Under the pieces are notes generated by a model, which searched no databases, was not told the origin of the DNA, and saw nothing but the letters and a program-made list of their open reading frames with translations. The translations under genes were made by a program, and so were the position numbers. This document shows positions 21,964-30,847 of a stretch of 64,000 bases of DNA, in pieces (positions within the stretch are counted from its first letter, which is position 1; each line of letters begins with the position of its first letter). Source of the stretch: Propionicimonas sp. (GTDB taxonomy: Bacteria; Actinomycetota; Actinomycetes; Propionibacteriales; Propionibacteriaceae); the NCBI RefSeq assembly GCF_029975155.1, contig NZ_JARKPQ010000051.1, forward strand, positions 1 through 64,000. The letters run 5' to 3'.

Positions 21964-22991
21964 GGCCTGGCCCCCTTCGGCCTGGGATCGGCGAGGTTGT
22001 CCCGCCGCAGGATGAACACCTGGTACAGCGACGCCACCGCGATCGAGATCACGAACAGGATCACCGCGACCGCCGAGGCGTAGCCGTACAAAGTGCGCTT
22101 CGAGCCCTGGGTGATCATGTAGATCGCCATGGTCATCGTGGAGTTCACGGGGCCGCCGCGGGTGAGGATCCAGATCATGTCGAACACCTGCAGCGAGCCG
22201 ATGATCGACAGGAACGCCCACGTCCGCATCGTCGGCCCCAGCAGCGGGATCGCGATCCGCCGCTGGATCTGCCACCAGGACGCGCCGTCGATCTGAGCGG
22301 CCTCGTACAGGTCCTCGGGGACGCCCTGCAGCCCGGCGAGGAACAGGATGATCGCCTGGCCGAGGTACTTCCAGGTGAGCACGAAGAACACCGTGCCGAG
22401 CGCCACGCTCGGGTCACCCAGCCAGAGCTGGACGAGCGAGCCGAGACCGAGCGTCCGCAACAGCGCGTCGGCGACCCCGTCCGGCTGCAGGAGCATCAGC
22501 CAGATCACGCCGGCGACCACTTCCGCCAGCACGTACGGGACGAACACGACGACCCGCAGCAGCGCCCGTCCCCGGATGTTGCGGTTCAGCAGCAGTGCGA
22601 TCCCCAGGCCGAGTGGCAGCTGCACGAGGATCGACAGGCCCGCGATGATGAAGTTGTTCGCGATCGCGCCGCGGAACACCTCGTCGGACAGCGCGTTGAC
22701 GTAGTTCTGCAGCCCGACGAAGTTCTTCAGCGGGCCCAGGCCGTTCCACTTGAACATCGAGTACCGCGCCGCCTGGACGATCGGCACCACCACGAACAGC
22801 GCGAACAGCACCAGCGCCGGTCCGACGAACAGGGCGATCTCCGCCCACTTCCGGCCCTCGCCGGCCCGGCCGGCTCGGACGGGGGCCGGCGAGGTGGCCG
22901 GGACGAGCTCCCCAACCTCGGGTTGCGCACTCGTGCTCACGACCACCTCGCCTGTTCTGCCGCCGTCACTGGTTGCCCGTCCGGGCGTCAC
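21960..22991 (-). CDS. Sugar ABC transporter permease (MalF/CebF-like)
   Basis: A 343-residue CUT1 permease with a disordered N-terminus (about 45 residues), six helices, and the EAA motif DLYEAAQIDGASWWQIQRRI near residue 245. GTG 22991 overlaps the binding-protein stop (GTGA). A second in-frame GTG, about 18 codons on, has its own GAGG and may be the real start, since the extra N-terminal residues look unstructured. It pairs with the MalG-like permease downstream. Confidence 0.9.
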   Translation of the reverse strand: MTPGRATSDGGRTGEVVVSTSAQPEVGELVPATSPAPVRAGRAGEGRKWAEIALFVGPALVLFALFVVVPIVQAARYSMFKWNGLGPLKNFVGLQNYVNALSDEVFRGAIANNFIIAGLSILVQLPLGLGIALLLNRNIRGRALLRVVVFVPYVLAEVVAGVIWLMLLQPDGVADALLRTLGLGSLVQLWLGDPSVALGTVFFVLTWKYLGQAIILFLAGLQGVPEDLYEAAQIDGASWWQIQRRIAIPLLGPTMRTWAFLSIIGSLQVFDMIWILTRGGPVNSTMTMAIYMITQGSKRTLYGYASAVAVILFVISIAVASLYQVFILRRDNLADPRPKGARP

Positions 22992-24298
22992 TCGTTGGCC
23001 GCCGCCTTGGTCATGGCGTCCACGACCTGCTGTGACGTGCCCTTGCCGGCGAAGATGTTCACGATCGCCGGGTTCATCGCACCGGAGATGTTCTCACCGA
23101 GCGCGGTGTCGAAGTAGAGCTGCACGAACGGTGCGGCGTCCCTGGTCTTCAGCAGGTCGGAGAGCACGGGATCGGACACCGAGCCGGACGCGGCCGGGTT
23201 GGTCGGCAGGCCCATGTCGTTCTTCGCGAAGCCCTGCTGCACCTCGTCGCTGAGCAGGTAGGAGATGAAGTCGACGCACGCGTCGGGAGCGTCCTTCGAG
23301 CAGGCCCAGGCGTCACCGCCGCCGATCGCTGCCTTCGGGTCGCCCGCACCGCCCTCGACCGCGGGGAACGGGAACCAGCCGGTGTCGTCGCCGAGGCCCT
23401 TCTTGTCCTCGGTGAGACCCTGCATCACGCCGGGCTCCCAGTGGCCCATGAGCTCCATCGCGGCCTTGCCGTTGGCGAGCAGTCCGGACGCGCTGGCCGC
23501 GCCCTCCTGCGCCGGGGTGTTCAGGAAGCCCTTGTTGAACGGCTCCGCGGCGACGATCTTCTTCAGGGTGTCCCCGGCCGCGACGAAGCACGGGTCGGTG
23601 AAGACCTTGTCCGCGAGCGATGTCACCAGCACGTCCTGCGAGCACTGCCGCAGCGCGAGGTAGTACCACCAGTGGGCGGCCGGCCACAGGTCGCGGGCGC
23701 CCAGCGCGATCGGCTGGATCCCGGCGGCCTTCAGCTTGTCCGATGCGGCCAGCAGCTGGTCGATGGTGGTCGGCAGCTCGGTGATGCCGGCCTTCTCGAA
23801 CAGCGACTTGTTGTACCAGATGCCCACGATGCCCATCGAGAAGGGCAGCGCGTAGACGCGGTCCTCCACGGAGAAGCCCGGCGTGTAGGCCTTGATGGTG
23901 CCGATCGTGTCGGCCGCGCCGTCGGTGATGTCCTTGGTCAGCCCGGCGGCCACGTGAGCCGCGAGCTCACCGCCGCCGCGCTCCATGTAGACGTCCGGGG
24001 CACCGGTGCCGCTCTGCCAGGCGTTGTTCAGCTTGGTCAGCATGTCCTGGTGGGCCATCGCCTCGATGGTGATGGTCACGCCCGGGTGCGCGGTCTGGTA
24101 GTCGGCCGCCACCTTCTCGTAGTAGCTCTTGCCGGGGTCGCTGTTGGAGTTGTGCCACCACGTCAGCGTCACCGCTTCCTGGCCCGCTCCGGGCGACGAG
24201 GTCGTCGTCGCCGCTCCCCCACTCGTGCCGCAGGCTGCCAGCATGCTGCCCGCCGCCACCAGCGCCACGGCCCACACCGGCTTGCGCCATGTCTTCAT
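22988..24298 (-). CDS. Sugar ABC transporter substrate-binding lipoprotein
   Basis: A 436-residue extracellular solute-binding protein family 1 lipoprotein: MKTWRKPVWAVALVAAGSML then the lipobox ending in Cys at about 24, followed by TLTWWHNSNSDPGKSYYEKV typical of MalE/CebE-like proteins. ATG 24298 is chosen because it gives a proper lipoprotein signal and has GGAAGGA upstream. It binds an oligosaccharide outside the cell and feeds the two coupled permeases. Expression is probably controlled by the divergent LacI protein through operators in the 120-base gap. Confidence 0.92.
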   Translation of the reverse strand: MKTWRKPVWAVALVAAGSMLAACGTSGGAATTTSSPGAGQEAVTLTWWHNSNSDPGKSYYEKVAADYQTAHPGVTITIEAMAHQDMLTKLNNAWQSGTGAPDVYMERGGGELAAHVAAGLTKDITDGAADTIGTIKAYTPGFSVEDRVYALPFSMGIVGIWYNKSLFEKAGITELPTTIDQLLAASDKLKAAGIQPIALGARDLWPAAHWWYYLALRQCSQDVLVTSLADKVFTDPCFVAAGDTLKKIVAAEPFNKGFLNTPAQEGAASASGLLANGKAAMELMGHWEPGVMQGLTEDKKGLGDDTGWFPFPAVEGGAGDPKAAIGGGDAWACSKDAPDACVDFISYLLSDEVQQGFAKNDMGLPTNPAASGSVSDPVLSDLLKTRDAAPFVQLYFDTALGENISGAMNPAIVNIFAGKGTSQQVVDAMTKAAANE

Positions 24299-24369
24299 CC
24301 GGCCCGTCCTTCCGTCGTCCTTGACCATCGGTGACCCGAGTTTTGCAGTGACCCACAACAAATGTCAAT

Positions 24370-24406
24370 CGTTATCGATAACGTTATCCAAACCGTTATC
24401 AAGGTA
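24370..24406. promoter_or_regulatory. LacI-type operator cluster with phased GTTATC
   Basis: CGTTATCGATAACG (24370-24383) is a perfect 14-bp palindrome with a central CG, as LacI-family operators have; GATAACGTTATC (24377-24388) is a second, overlapping palindrome, and ACCGTTATCAAGGT (24393-24406) is a weaker third. GTTATC occurs at 24371, 24383 and 24395, exactly 12 bases apart. The site lies between the divergent importer operon and its regulator gene and overlaps the likely regulator promoter (TACGCT, 24405-24410). Confidence 0.75.
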
Positions 24407-24417
24407 CGCTGTCGCCC

Positions 24418-25425
24418 GTGGATCAGCCCCGGAACGCGACGATCGTCGATGTCGCGCGCACCGCGGGGGTGTCGGTGTCCACGGTGTCGAAGGTGATCAA
24501 CGACCGGTACGGGGTGGCCGCGCGCACGGCGAGCCGCGTCCGGGACGTGATCGCGCAGCTCGGCTACGAGTCCAGCCTGGGCGCGCGCAGCCTCCGCTCC
24601 CACCGGACGGGAGTGCTCGGGGTGCTCGTCGCGGAGTTCGAGCCGTTCAGCACCGAACTGCTCAAGGGCCTGTCGCACGCGGCGCGGGACAGCGGCTACG
24701 AGCTGCTCGCCCACTCCGGTGGCGGCGGGCCGCACGGCCACGCCGGCTGGGAGCGGCGTTCGCTCGCCCGGCTCAGCGGGACGCTGATCGACGGCGCGAT
24801 CCTGGTCACGCCGACCGTCTCTGAGTGGGACCAGCGCATCCCCGTGGTGGCGATCGACCCGCACACCGGCGCGTCCGACCCGCCGACCGTGGACTCCGAC
24901 AACCTCAGCGGCGCCCGGACGGCCGTGGAACACCTGCTGGGCCTCGGCCACCGGCGGATCGGGTTCCTGGCGGGCCGGCCAGACCTCCTCTCCGCGCAAC
25001 TGCGGGAACAGGGCTACCGGCAGGCCCTGACCGCTGCCGGGATCGCCTTCGACGACTCCCTGGTGCGGGTCGGCGGATTCCGGGCCGAGACCGCGAGCGT
25101 GCCCGCGCGGGAGTTGCTCGACCGTCCCGACCGTCCGACGGCGGTGTTCGCCGCCAACGACCTGACCGCGATCCGGACGATCGAGGTGGCGCGGGAGCTC
25201 GGACTCGAGGTGCCGGGCGACCTCTCGGTGATCGGCTTCGACGACGTCCCGGAGGCCAGCCAGTACGAGATCCCCCTGACCACGATCGCGCAGCCGCTCC
25301 ACGAGATGGGTGAGCGCGCCATGCAGCTGCTGCTCGATCTCCTGGAGGGACGCGACGTGCCCCGGCGGCACATCACCCTCGACACCCGCCTGGTCGTGCG
25401 CGCGTCGACCAGCTCGCCGGACTGA
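24418..25425 (+). CDS. LacI-family transcriptional repressor
   Basis: A 335-residue regulator: helix-turn-helix ATIVDVARTAGVSVSTVSKV and hinge region (LRSHRTGVLGVLVAEF) followed by a periplasmic-binding-like effector domain with the usual HRRIGFLAGRP and SVIGFDDVPEA motifs. Start GTG 24418 lies 7 bases after TACGCT (24405-24410), so the mRNA is probably leaderless. Divergent from the sugar importer and GH3 genes, it should repress them and itself until an oligosaccharide binds. The operator (GTTATCGATAAC core) is unlike the TGGGAGCGCTCCCA type of CebR, so the inducer may not be cellobiose. Confidence 0.92.
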   Translation: MDQPRNATIVDVARTAGVSVSTVSKVINDRYGVAARTASRVRDVIAQLGYESSLGARSLRSHRTGVLGVLVAEFEPFSTELLKGLSHAARDSGYELLAHSGGGGPHGHAGWERRSLARLSGTLIDGAILVTPTVSEWDQRIPVVAIDPHTGASDPPTVDSDNLSGARTAVEHLLGLGHRRIGFLAGRPDLLSAQLREQGYRQALTAAGIAFDDSLVRVGGFRAETASVPARELLDRPDRPTAVFAANDLTAIRTIEVARELGLEVPGDLSVIGFDDVPEASQYEIPLTTIAQPLHEMGERAMQLLLDLLEGRDVPRRHITLDTRLVVRASTSSPD

Positions 25426-25436
25426 CGCGAACGGGT

Positions 25437-25471
25437 GTGAACGGTAAAGGAACCGTCCCCTTTCCGTTCAC
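25437..25471. terminator. Family C hairpin after the LacI gene
   Basis: GTGAACGGTAAAGG (25437-25450) pairs with CCTTTCCGTTCAC (25459-25471), leaving one bulged base. It starts 12 bases after the repressor stop and belongs to the same repeat family as the hairpins at 48173-48230 and 62313-62345. Confidence 0.6.
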
Positions 25472-25483
25472 CGGACCCCTGTC

Positions 25484-25562
25484 ATCCCGGGCTTGACCCG
25501 GGATCCCTGATGGCCGCATTGCCCAGCCGGCGGCGGAGATCCCGGCGTTCGCCGGGATGACG
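25484..25562. repeat. Complete family A composite element
   Basis: Best preserved copy: GTCATCCCGGGCTTGACCCG and following GGATCCC form one hairpin, then a 30-base spacer, then GATCCCGGCGTTCGCCGGGA and TGAC form the second. The outer ends are inverted (TCATCCCGG...CCGGGATGA), total about 77 bases. It sits between convergent genes. Confidence 0.8.
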
Positions 25563-25603
25563 AAGGGGAAGACGCGGGGAATGGCCGGGCGGTCGGGGCG
25601 CGG

Positions 25604-27016
25604 TCAGTAGGTGATGACCTGCTCGCTGGAGTGGCCGTGCAGGCGCCGGGCGGCCTCGGCGAGTGAGCCGGAGAGCGACGGGTAGACCGTGAAGGTCTCG
25701 GCGAGCTGGTCGACGGTGAGCTTGTTGCGCACGGCCAGCGACACCGGGTGGATCAGCTCGGACGCGGACGGTGCCACCACCACTCCCCCGACCACGATGC
25801 CGGTGGTGGGCAGGCAGAAGACCTTCACGAAGCCGTCGTGCAGGGCCTGCATCTTGGCCCTGGCGTTGCCCCGCAGCGGCAGCATCATGGTCAGCCCGCG
25901 GATCACGCCGGTGTCGATGTCGGTCTGGGTGCAGCCGACGGATGCGATCTCCGGCGCGGTGAACACGTTGGACGACACCGTGCGCATGTCCAGGGGGGCG
26001 ACCGAGTCGCCGAGCGAGTGCCACATCGCGATCCGGCCCTGCATGGCCGCCACGCTGGCGAGGGCGAACACCGGTGTGCAGTCGCCGGCCGCGTAGACGC
26101 CGCGCGCGCTCGTCCGCGAGACGCGGTCGACCTCGATGTGCCCGGACGCGGTCAGCCGCACCCCCGCCTCCTCCAGCCCGATGTGCGCAGTGTTGGGGAT
26201 GGCGCCGACGGCCATCAGGCAGTGCGAGCCGACCACCTCGCCGCCGTCCGCGAGCCGCACGACCACCTGGTCGCCATGGCGCTCGGCCGACAGCGCGCGG
26301 GCGCCGTTGAGCACGGTCATGCCGCTGTTCTCGAACACGTGCTGGATCACCCGCGCGGCGTCGTCGTCGTGGCCGGGCAGCACCTGGTGCCGGGACGAGA
26401 CGAGCGTGACCGGCACGCCGAGCGCGGTGTACGCGCTGGCGAACTCCGCACCGGTGACGCCGGAGCCCACCACGATCAAATGCTCGGGCACCTGGGCGAG
26501 GTCGTAGATCTGGGACCAGGTGAAGATCCGTTCGCCGTCCGGCTTCGCCGTACTGAGTTCGCGCGGATGCGCGCCGGTCGCCACCAGGACGATGTCGGCG
26601 GGCAGGTCCTCCTCGCCGTCCGTGGTCTGGGCGATCACGCGCTGGGGCCCGTCCAGGCGTCCGGTGCCGTTGACGATCCGCACGCCCTCACCGCGCAGCC
26701 GCTCGGCGATGTCCGCGGACTGCGACAGCGCGAGCTGCCGGATCCGGGCGTGCACGCGGGCCAGATCCACGCCGACCGCCGCGCCGACCCTGCGGTCGTC
26801 GCCGGCCAGGTACAGTCCCAACTCCTCCGCGCTGCGGATCTTCGCCATCACCTCGGCCGCGGCGATCAGCGTCTTGGACGGGACGACGTCCGTCAGCACC
26901 GCCGAACCGCCGACGCCGCGTCGCTCGACCAGCGTCACCCGTCCGCCGAGTTGGCGCGCCACCAGGGCCGCCTCGTAACCGCCGGGCCCGCCACCGATGA
27001 TCACCACGTCCGTCAC
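25604..27016 (-). CDS. lpdA: NAD(P)H-quinone reductase LpdA (flavoprotein disulfide reductase family)
   Basis: A 470-residue FAD protein: VVIIGGGPGGYEAALVARQL (FAD site), RRGVGGSAVLTDVVPSKTLI where true lipoamide dehydrogenases have the GGTCLNVGCIPSK disulfide, and VVGSGVTGAEFASAY for NAD(P)H. Both redox cysteines are absent, as in mycobacterial LpdA (Rv3303c), so it should reduce quinones rather than disulfides. The dimerisation domain follows after residue 340. GTG 27016 is preceded by GAGAAT six bases upstream, again a leaderless arrangement. The neighbouring PNP and phosphohexomutase genes match the mycobacterial order as I recall it. Confidence 0.85.
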   Translation of the reverse strand: MTDVVIIGGGPGGYEAALVARQLGGRVTLVERRGVGGSAVLTDVVPSKTLIAAAEVMAKIRSAEELGLYLAGDDRRVGAAVGVDLARVHARIRQLALSQSADIAERLRGEGVRIVNGTGRLDGPQRVIAQTTDGEEDLPADIVLVATGAHPRELSTAKPDGERIFTWSQIYDLAQVPEHLIVVGSGVTGAEFASAYTALGVPVTLVSSRHQVLPGHDDDAARVIQHVFENSGMTVLNGARALSAERHGDQVVVRLADGGEVVGSHCLMAVGAIPNTAHIGLEEAGVRLTASGHIEVDRVSRTSARGVYAAGDCTPVFALASVAAMQGRIAMWHSLGDSVAPLDMRTVSSNVFTAPEIASVGCTQTDIDTGVIRGLTMMLPLRGNARAKMQALHDGFVKVFCLPTTGIVVGGVVVAPSASELIHPVSLAVRNKLTVDQLAETFTVYPSLSGSLAEAARRLHGHSSEQVITY

Positions 27017-27103
27017 ACCCGGATTCTCCCACGCTTCCCACCTCGGGTTGGGCCGGGCGCGGCAAGGCGGGGTCTCGGCGGGGCGCGGCAGTAGGCTCGG
27101 GCG

Positions 27104-27559
27104 GTGGTCTCCCGAGTGCTCCTGCCCGCGGTCGCCCTCGCCGGGGTGCTGCTGAGCGTCGCGATGGTGCTGCTCGGGTTGCCGGAGGCGACGCCCGCGC
27201 AGTCGGTGCTGCTCGAGCTCTCGTCCCTGCCGTTGTCGGTCTCGGTCGCGGTGGGCGTGGTCATGCTGCACCTGCGCGCGTCCCGACCGGTGGGGCGCCG
27301 GTCGCGCATGGTGCTGATCGGCGGCGGGGCAGCCGCCGCCCTCGGGCTCGTGGTGATGATCTGGGCCTATGGGGTGGGTCCGCGGGGCCTCGTCCACGGC
27401 GGGCAATTGCTGGTGTGGCTGGGCCTGTTGGCCGCGCTGCTGGTGATGCTGCGGCGGCAGCCCCGGCGCCGGATGACCCGGTTCTCGCTGGCTCCCGACG
27501 ATGAATCGGACGAAGCGGACGAGGCCGCGGCTGACCCGGAGCGGGACCCGTCGTTATAG
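27104..27559 (+). CDS. Small integral membrane protein, unknown
   Basis: A 151-residue protein with four hydrophobic segments (for example VLLPAVALAGVLLSVAMVLL at the N-terminus, then HGGQLLVWLGLLAALLVMLR) and an acidic tail (DDESDEADEAAADPERD). I recognise no domain. GTG 27104 follows TAGGCT (27092-27097) by six bases, so it is probably leaderless. It sits between lpdA and the purine nucleoside phosphorylase gene, where mycobacteria also have a small membrane protein gene; this may be its counterpart. Confidence 0.7.
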   Translation: MVSRVLLPAVALAGVLLSVAMVLLGLPEATPAQSVLLELSSLPLSVSVAVGVVMLHLRASRPVGRRSRMVLIGGGAAAALGLVVMIWAYGVGPRGLVHGGQLLVWLGLLAALLVMLRRQPRRRMTRFSLAPDDESDEADEAAADPERDPSL

Positions 27560-27560
27560 T
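27555..27560 (+). promoter_or_regulatory. -10 box (TATAGT) for leaderless salvage operon mRNA
   Basis: TATAGT ends six bases before the GTG at 27567, and CTGACC at 27531-27536 is a fair -35 with 18-base spacing. It lies at the very end of the preceding gene. The three salvage genes would be transcribed from it. Confidence 0.6.
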
Positions 27561-27566
27561 CGTCGG

Positions 27567-28373
27567 GTGACCGCGCAGAACGATCCCAGACCCCTCGCCG
27601 CCGAGGCCGCCACAGCCCTCACCCAACGACTCGGAGTTCCCTCCATCGACCTGGCCCTCGTGCTCGGCTCGGGGTGGTCGGGCGCATCCGTCGGCCTGGG
27701 CGAACCGATCGCCGAATGCCTGCTGGAGGACCTGCCCGGCTTCGCCAAGCCGGTCGTCGCCGGCCACGGCGGCGCCCTCAAGCTGATCCGCACCGGCACC
27801 GGCAAGGTGGCCGCCCTGTTCACCGGCCGCACCCACTTCTACGAGGGACGGGGCGTCGCGGCGGTCGTCCACGGCGTCCGGACGGCGGCCGCAGCCGGCG
27901 CGAAGGCCATCGTCCTCACCAACGGCTGTGGCGGCCTGCATGTCGAGTGGGCGCCGGGCACGCCGGTGCTGATCCGCGACCACATCAACCTGACCGGCGC
28001 CACCCCGCTGGAGGGCGCCACGTTCATCGACCTCACCGAGGCCTACTCCGCCCGGCTGCGCGCGCTCGCGCACGAGGTCGACCCGACGCTGGCCGAGGGC
28101 GTGTACGTGCAGTTCCGCGGGCCGCAGTACGAGACCCCGGCCGAGGTGCGGATGGCGAAGGTCCTCGGCGGCGACCTGGTCGGCATGTCGACGACGCTGG
28201 AGACCATCGCCGCCCGGGAGGCCGGCCTTGAAGTGCTGGGCATCTCGCTGGTCACCAATCCCGGCGCCGGCATCTCGCCGACCCCGCTGGAGCACGCCGA
28301 GGTGATCGCGGCCGGCAAGGCTGCCGAGCCACGGCTGCGCGGTCTCCTTTCCGGCCTGCTGGACCGGCTGTAG
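27567..28373 (+). CDS. Purine nucleoside phosphorylase
   Basis: A 268-residue trimeric-type PNP (PNP_UDP_1 family): LALVLGSGWSGAS near the N-terminus, GRTHFYEGRG, LTNGCGGLHVEWAPGTPVLI, and the base-binding part GPQYETPAEVRMAKVLGGDL then VGMSTTLET. It splits purine nucleosides with phosphate to base and ribose-1-phosphate in the cytoplasm. GTG 27567 fits the leaderless promoter. The next gene, starting ten bases after this stop, is a phosphohexomutase that could use the sugar phosphate, and a uridine-kinase-like gene follows, making a nucleoside salvage operon. Confidence 0.93.
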   Translation: MTAQNDPRPLAAEAATALTQRLGVPSIDLALVLGSGWSGASVGLGEPIAECLLEDLPGFAKPVVAGHGGALKLIRTGTGKVAALFTGRTHFYEGRGVAAVVHGVRTAAAAGAKAIVLTNGCGGLHVEWAPGTPVLIRDHINLTGATPLEGATFIDLTEAYSARLRALAHEVDPTLAEGVYVQFRGPQYETPAEVRMAKVLGGDLVGMSTTLETIAAREAGLEVLGISLVTNPGAGISPTPLEHAEVIAAGKAAEPRLRGLLSGLLDRL

Positions 28374-28382
28374 GGAGTGGCT

Positions 28383-30029
28383 GTGATCACTGACGCACTT
28401 CGCGCGCAGGTGCTGGCCTGGCGTGAGCAGGATCCGGACGTGGCCACGGCGGCGGCGCTGGACGAGTTGCTGGCCCGCGCCGACGGTGGCGATGTGGCTG
28501 CGGCCGATGAGCTGATCGAGGCGTTCGCCGGGCCGCTGGCGTTCGGGACGGCGGGGTTGCGGGGGCCGTTGGGGCCGGGGCCGGCGCGGATGAACCGGGT
28601 CGTGGTGAGTCAGGCCGCCGCGGGGCTGGCGGCGCATCTGCTCTCGCTCGGTCTCGAGGGCGGCCGGGTGATCGTCGGGTTCGATGCCCGGTACAACTCG
28701 GAGGTGTTCGCCGCCGATACCGCGGAGATCCTGGCGGGGGCGGGGTTGTTGCCACTGCTGTGCTCGGGCCCGTTGCCGACGCCGGTGGCGGCGTTCGGGA
28801 TCCGGCACTTCGAATGCGTGGCCGGGGTGGTCGTGACCGCGTCCCACAATCCGCCGCAGGACAACGGCTACAAGGTGTACCTGGGGGACGGCTCGCAGAT
28901 CGTGCCGCCGTCCGACGCCCAGATCGCGGCCCGGATCGCCGAGGTCGCGGCCCGCCCGCTGGCCGACATCGCGCGCAGCGACGACTACCCGCTGGTCGGC
29001 GGCGAGCTGGTGGACGCCTATGTCGCCCGGGCGGCCTCCCTGGTGCCGGCCGACGCGCCGCGGGATGTGACCTGGGTCTACACCGCCATGCACGGGGTGG
29101 GCGCGGCGGTGGTCGACGCCGTGGTCGGGGCGTGCGGGTTCGGTGAGCCGCACCGGGTCGCCGAACAGATCGAGCCCGATCCGGCGTTTCCCACCGTCCC
29201 GTTCCCCAACCCCGAAGAACCCGGCGCGATCGACCTCGCGCTGGCGCTCGCCCGCCAGGCGGACGCCGATGTGGCGATCGCCAACGACCCCGACGCCGAC
29301 CGGTGCGCCGCGGCGGCGGTGATCGACGGACAGTGGCGGATGCTCACCGGCGACGAACTCGGCGCCCTGCTGGCCGACGACCTGCTCCGCCGCGGAGTGA
29401 CCGGGACATATGCGTGCTCGGTCGTGTCCAGCACGCTGCTGGGCACCATGGCCGCCGCGCACGGCCAGCCGTTCGCCACCACCCTGACCGGGTTCAAGTG
29501 GATCGGCCGGGTGCCCGGACTGGCGTTCGGCTACGAAGAGGCGATCGGCTACTGCACCGACGCCGCCGCCGTGCCCGACAAGGACGGCATCACCACCCTG
29601 GTGCGGATCCTCGCCCTGGTCGCCGGGCTGAAGGCAGCCGGGTCGTCGATCGCCGAACGGCTCGACGAGATCGCCACCGCCTACGGGGTGCACCTGACCT
29701 CGCAGCTGTCGTTCCGGGTGGCCGACCTGTCCCTGATCGCCGACGCCATGGCCCGGGTGCGGACCACTCCCCCGTCCGTACTGGCCGGGGAACCGGTCAC
29801 CTCCGTCGACCTCGCCACCGGCAGCGCCGAGCTGCCACCCACCGACGGCATGCTGTTCACCGGTGACCGGGTGCGGGTCGTGGTACGCCCGTCGGGCACC
29901 GAGCCGAAGCTCAAGTGCTATCTGCAGGTACGCCTCCCCGCCGGCGGCGAGCTGGCGCTGGACCGGGCGAGAGCCACCGACCTGATGGCGCAGGCACGAG
30001 CCGACATGACCCGGGCTCTCGGGCTGTGA
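28383..30029 (+). CDS. Alpha-D-phosphohexomutase family (phosphoglucomutase/phosphomannomutase-type)
   Basis: A 548-residue mutase with all family blocks: LAFGTAGLRGPLGPGPARMN, phosphoserine loop VTASHNPPQDNGYKVY near residue 150, metal site ANDPDADRCA near 300, sugar loop GYEEAIGYC near 380, and phosphate-binding RPSGTEPKLKCYLQV near the C-terminus. It interconverts sugar 1- and 6- (or 5-) phosphates. Following PNP, a phosphopentomutase role (ribose-1-P to ribose-5-P) is likely; mycobacterial PmmB has the same neighbourhood. GTG 28383 is preferred because AGGGAG (28372-28377), overlapping the PNP stop, is at correct spacing; GTG 28377 is an alternative. Confidence 0.9.
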   Translation: MITDALRAQVLAWREQDPDVATAAALDELLARADGGDVAAADELIEAFAGPLAFGTAGLRGPLGPGPARMNRVVVSQAAAGLAAHLLSLGLEGGRVIVGFDARYNSEVFAADTAEILAGAGLLPLLCSGPLPTPVAAFGIRHFECVAGVVVTASHNPPQDNGYKVYLGDGSQIVPPSDAQIAARIAEVAARPLADIARSDDYPLVGGELVDAYVARAASLVPADAPRDVTWVYTAMHGVGAAVVDAVVGACGFGEPHRVAEQIEPDPAFPTVPFPNPEEPGAIDLALALARQADADVAIANDPDADRCAAAAVIDGQWRMLTGDELGALLADDLLRRGVTGTYACSVVSSTLLGTMAAAHGQPFATTLTGFKWIGRVPGLAFGYEEAIGYCTDAAAVPDKDGITTLVRILALVAGLKAAGSSIAERLDEIATAYGVHLTSQLSFRVADLSLIADAMARVRTTPPSVLAGEPVTSVDLATGSAELPPTDGMLFTGDRVRVVVRPSGTEPKLKCYLQVRLPAGGELALDRARATDLMAQARADMTRALGL

Positions 30030-30640
30030 CCGAGGCTGGCTGCCGGCTGGTGCTGATCGCCGGCCCGTCCGGCAGTGGGAAGTCGCGGCTGGCGCACGCG
30101 TCCGGGTGCCCGTCCCTGCGGCTGGACGACTTCTACGTCGACGCCGACCACCCCGACCTGCCGCGGACGGAGTTCGGCATCCCCGACTGGGACGACCCGC
30201 GCAGCTGGGACGCCGACGCGGCGGTCGCGGCGCTGCGCGCGCTGCTGGCGTCCGGCGAGGTGGTGGTGCCGACGTACTCGATCAGCGAGAGCCGCCGGAC
30301 CGGCAGCCACCAACTGCGGCTGGACGGGGCACCGTGTCTGACCGCCGAGGGGATCTTCGCGATCGAGTTCCTGGCCACCTGCCATGCCGCTGGCCTGGCC
30401 CCGGAGGCGATCTACCTCGATCGTCCGGCGCCCATGGTGTTCTGGCTGCGGCTTCGCCGCGATCTGGCGAAGAAGCGCAAGCCGCCGCTGATCCTGCTGC
30501 GCCGCGGCCTCGCCCTGTGGCGCGCTCAGCCCGCGCTGAAGCGCAAGGCCCTAGCAGCCGGCTTCACCCCGATGAGCATGCGCACCGCCGTCGCCCGGCT
30601 CACCGACCCCCACAACAGTGTGGAGAGTTCTCCGGCGTAG
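30026..30640 (+). CDS. Uridine kinase-like P-loop kinase
   Basis: A 204-residue P-loop protein: LVLIAGPSGSGKSRLA (Walker A, residues about 8-23) then SLRLDDFYVDADHPDLPR as in uridine kinases, with PTYSISESRRTG in the place of the substrate region. It should phosphorylate a nucleoside, consistent with the two upstream salvage genes. GTG 30026 overlaps the mutase stop (GTGA), so it is translationally coupled. The last codons (DPHNSVESSPA) lie inside the left arm of the inverted repeat at 30608-30742. Confidence 0.85.
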   Translation: MTEAGCRLVLIAGPSGSGKSRLAHASGCPSLRLDDFYVDADHPDLPRTEFGIPDWDDPRSWDADAAVAALRALLASGEVVVPTYSISESRRTGSHQLRLDGAPCLTAEGIFAIEFLATCHAAGLAPEAIYLDRPAPMVFWLRLRRDLAKKRKPPLILLRRGLALWRAQPALKRKALAAGFTPMSMRTAVARLTDPHNSVESSPA

Positions 30641-30742
30641 TCGCCGGATCTTCTCCACCTTGTCGTGGGACACCGCCATCCTCACAACGTGGTGGAGGGA
30701 TTCCCGGTGCAGTCGCCGGAATGTCTCCACACTGTTGTGGGG
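30608..30742. repeat. Large nested inverted repeat (family E, CACAACAGTGTGGAGA)
   Basis: Arms 30608-30626 and 30724-30742 are a perfect 19-bp inverted repeat with 97 bases between. Inside, about 30652-30669 and 30684-30701 are a second, imperfect pair of the same consensus (TCTCCACnnnGTTGTGGG). The left arm overlaps the end of the uridine kinase-like gene. A related element with CACAACGTTGTG lies on the other side of the next gene (31826-31886). Confidence 0.7.
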
Positions 30743-30847
30743 AGAGCGGGCGGCAAGGGGCCGGAACGCCCTGTGGATAGAGCATCGTTATCCACAGACT
30801 TGCCAGACCCACTCGATTTCCGGGCTGTCATCGTCAACCATCGCTGA

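Noticed and set aside
24418-25425. LacI protein as CebR (cellobiose).
   Set aside because: The operator core GTTATCGATAAC does not match the known CebR site, so only the family is claimed.
28383-30029. Assignment of the mutase simply as phosphoglucomutase.
   Set aside because: Family motifs do not fix the substrate; context with nucleoside phosphorylase favours a pentomutase role, so the call is left at family level.
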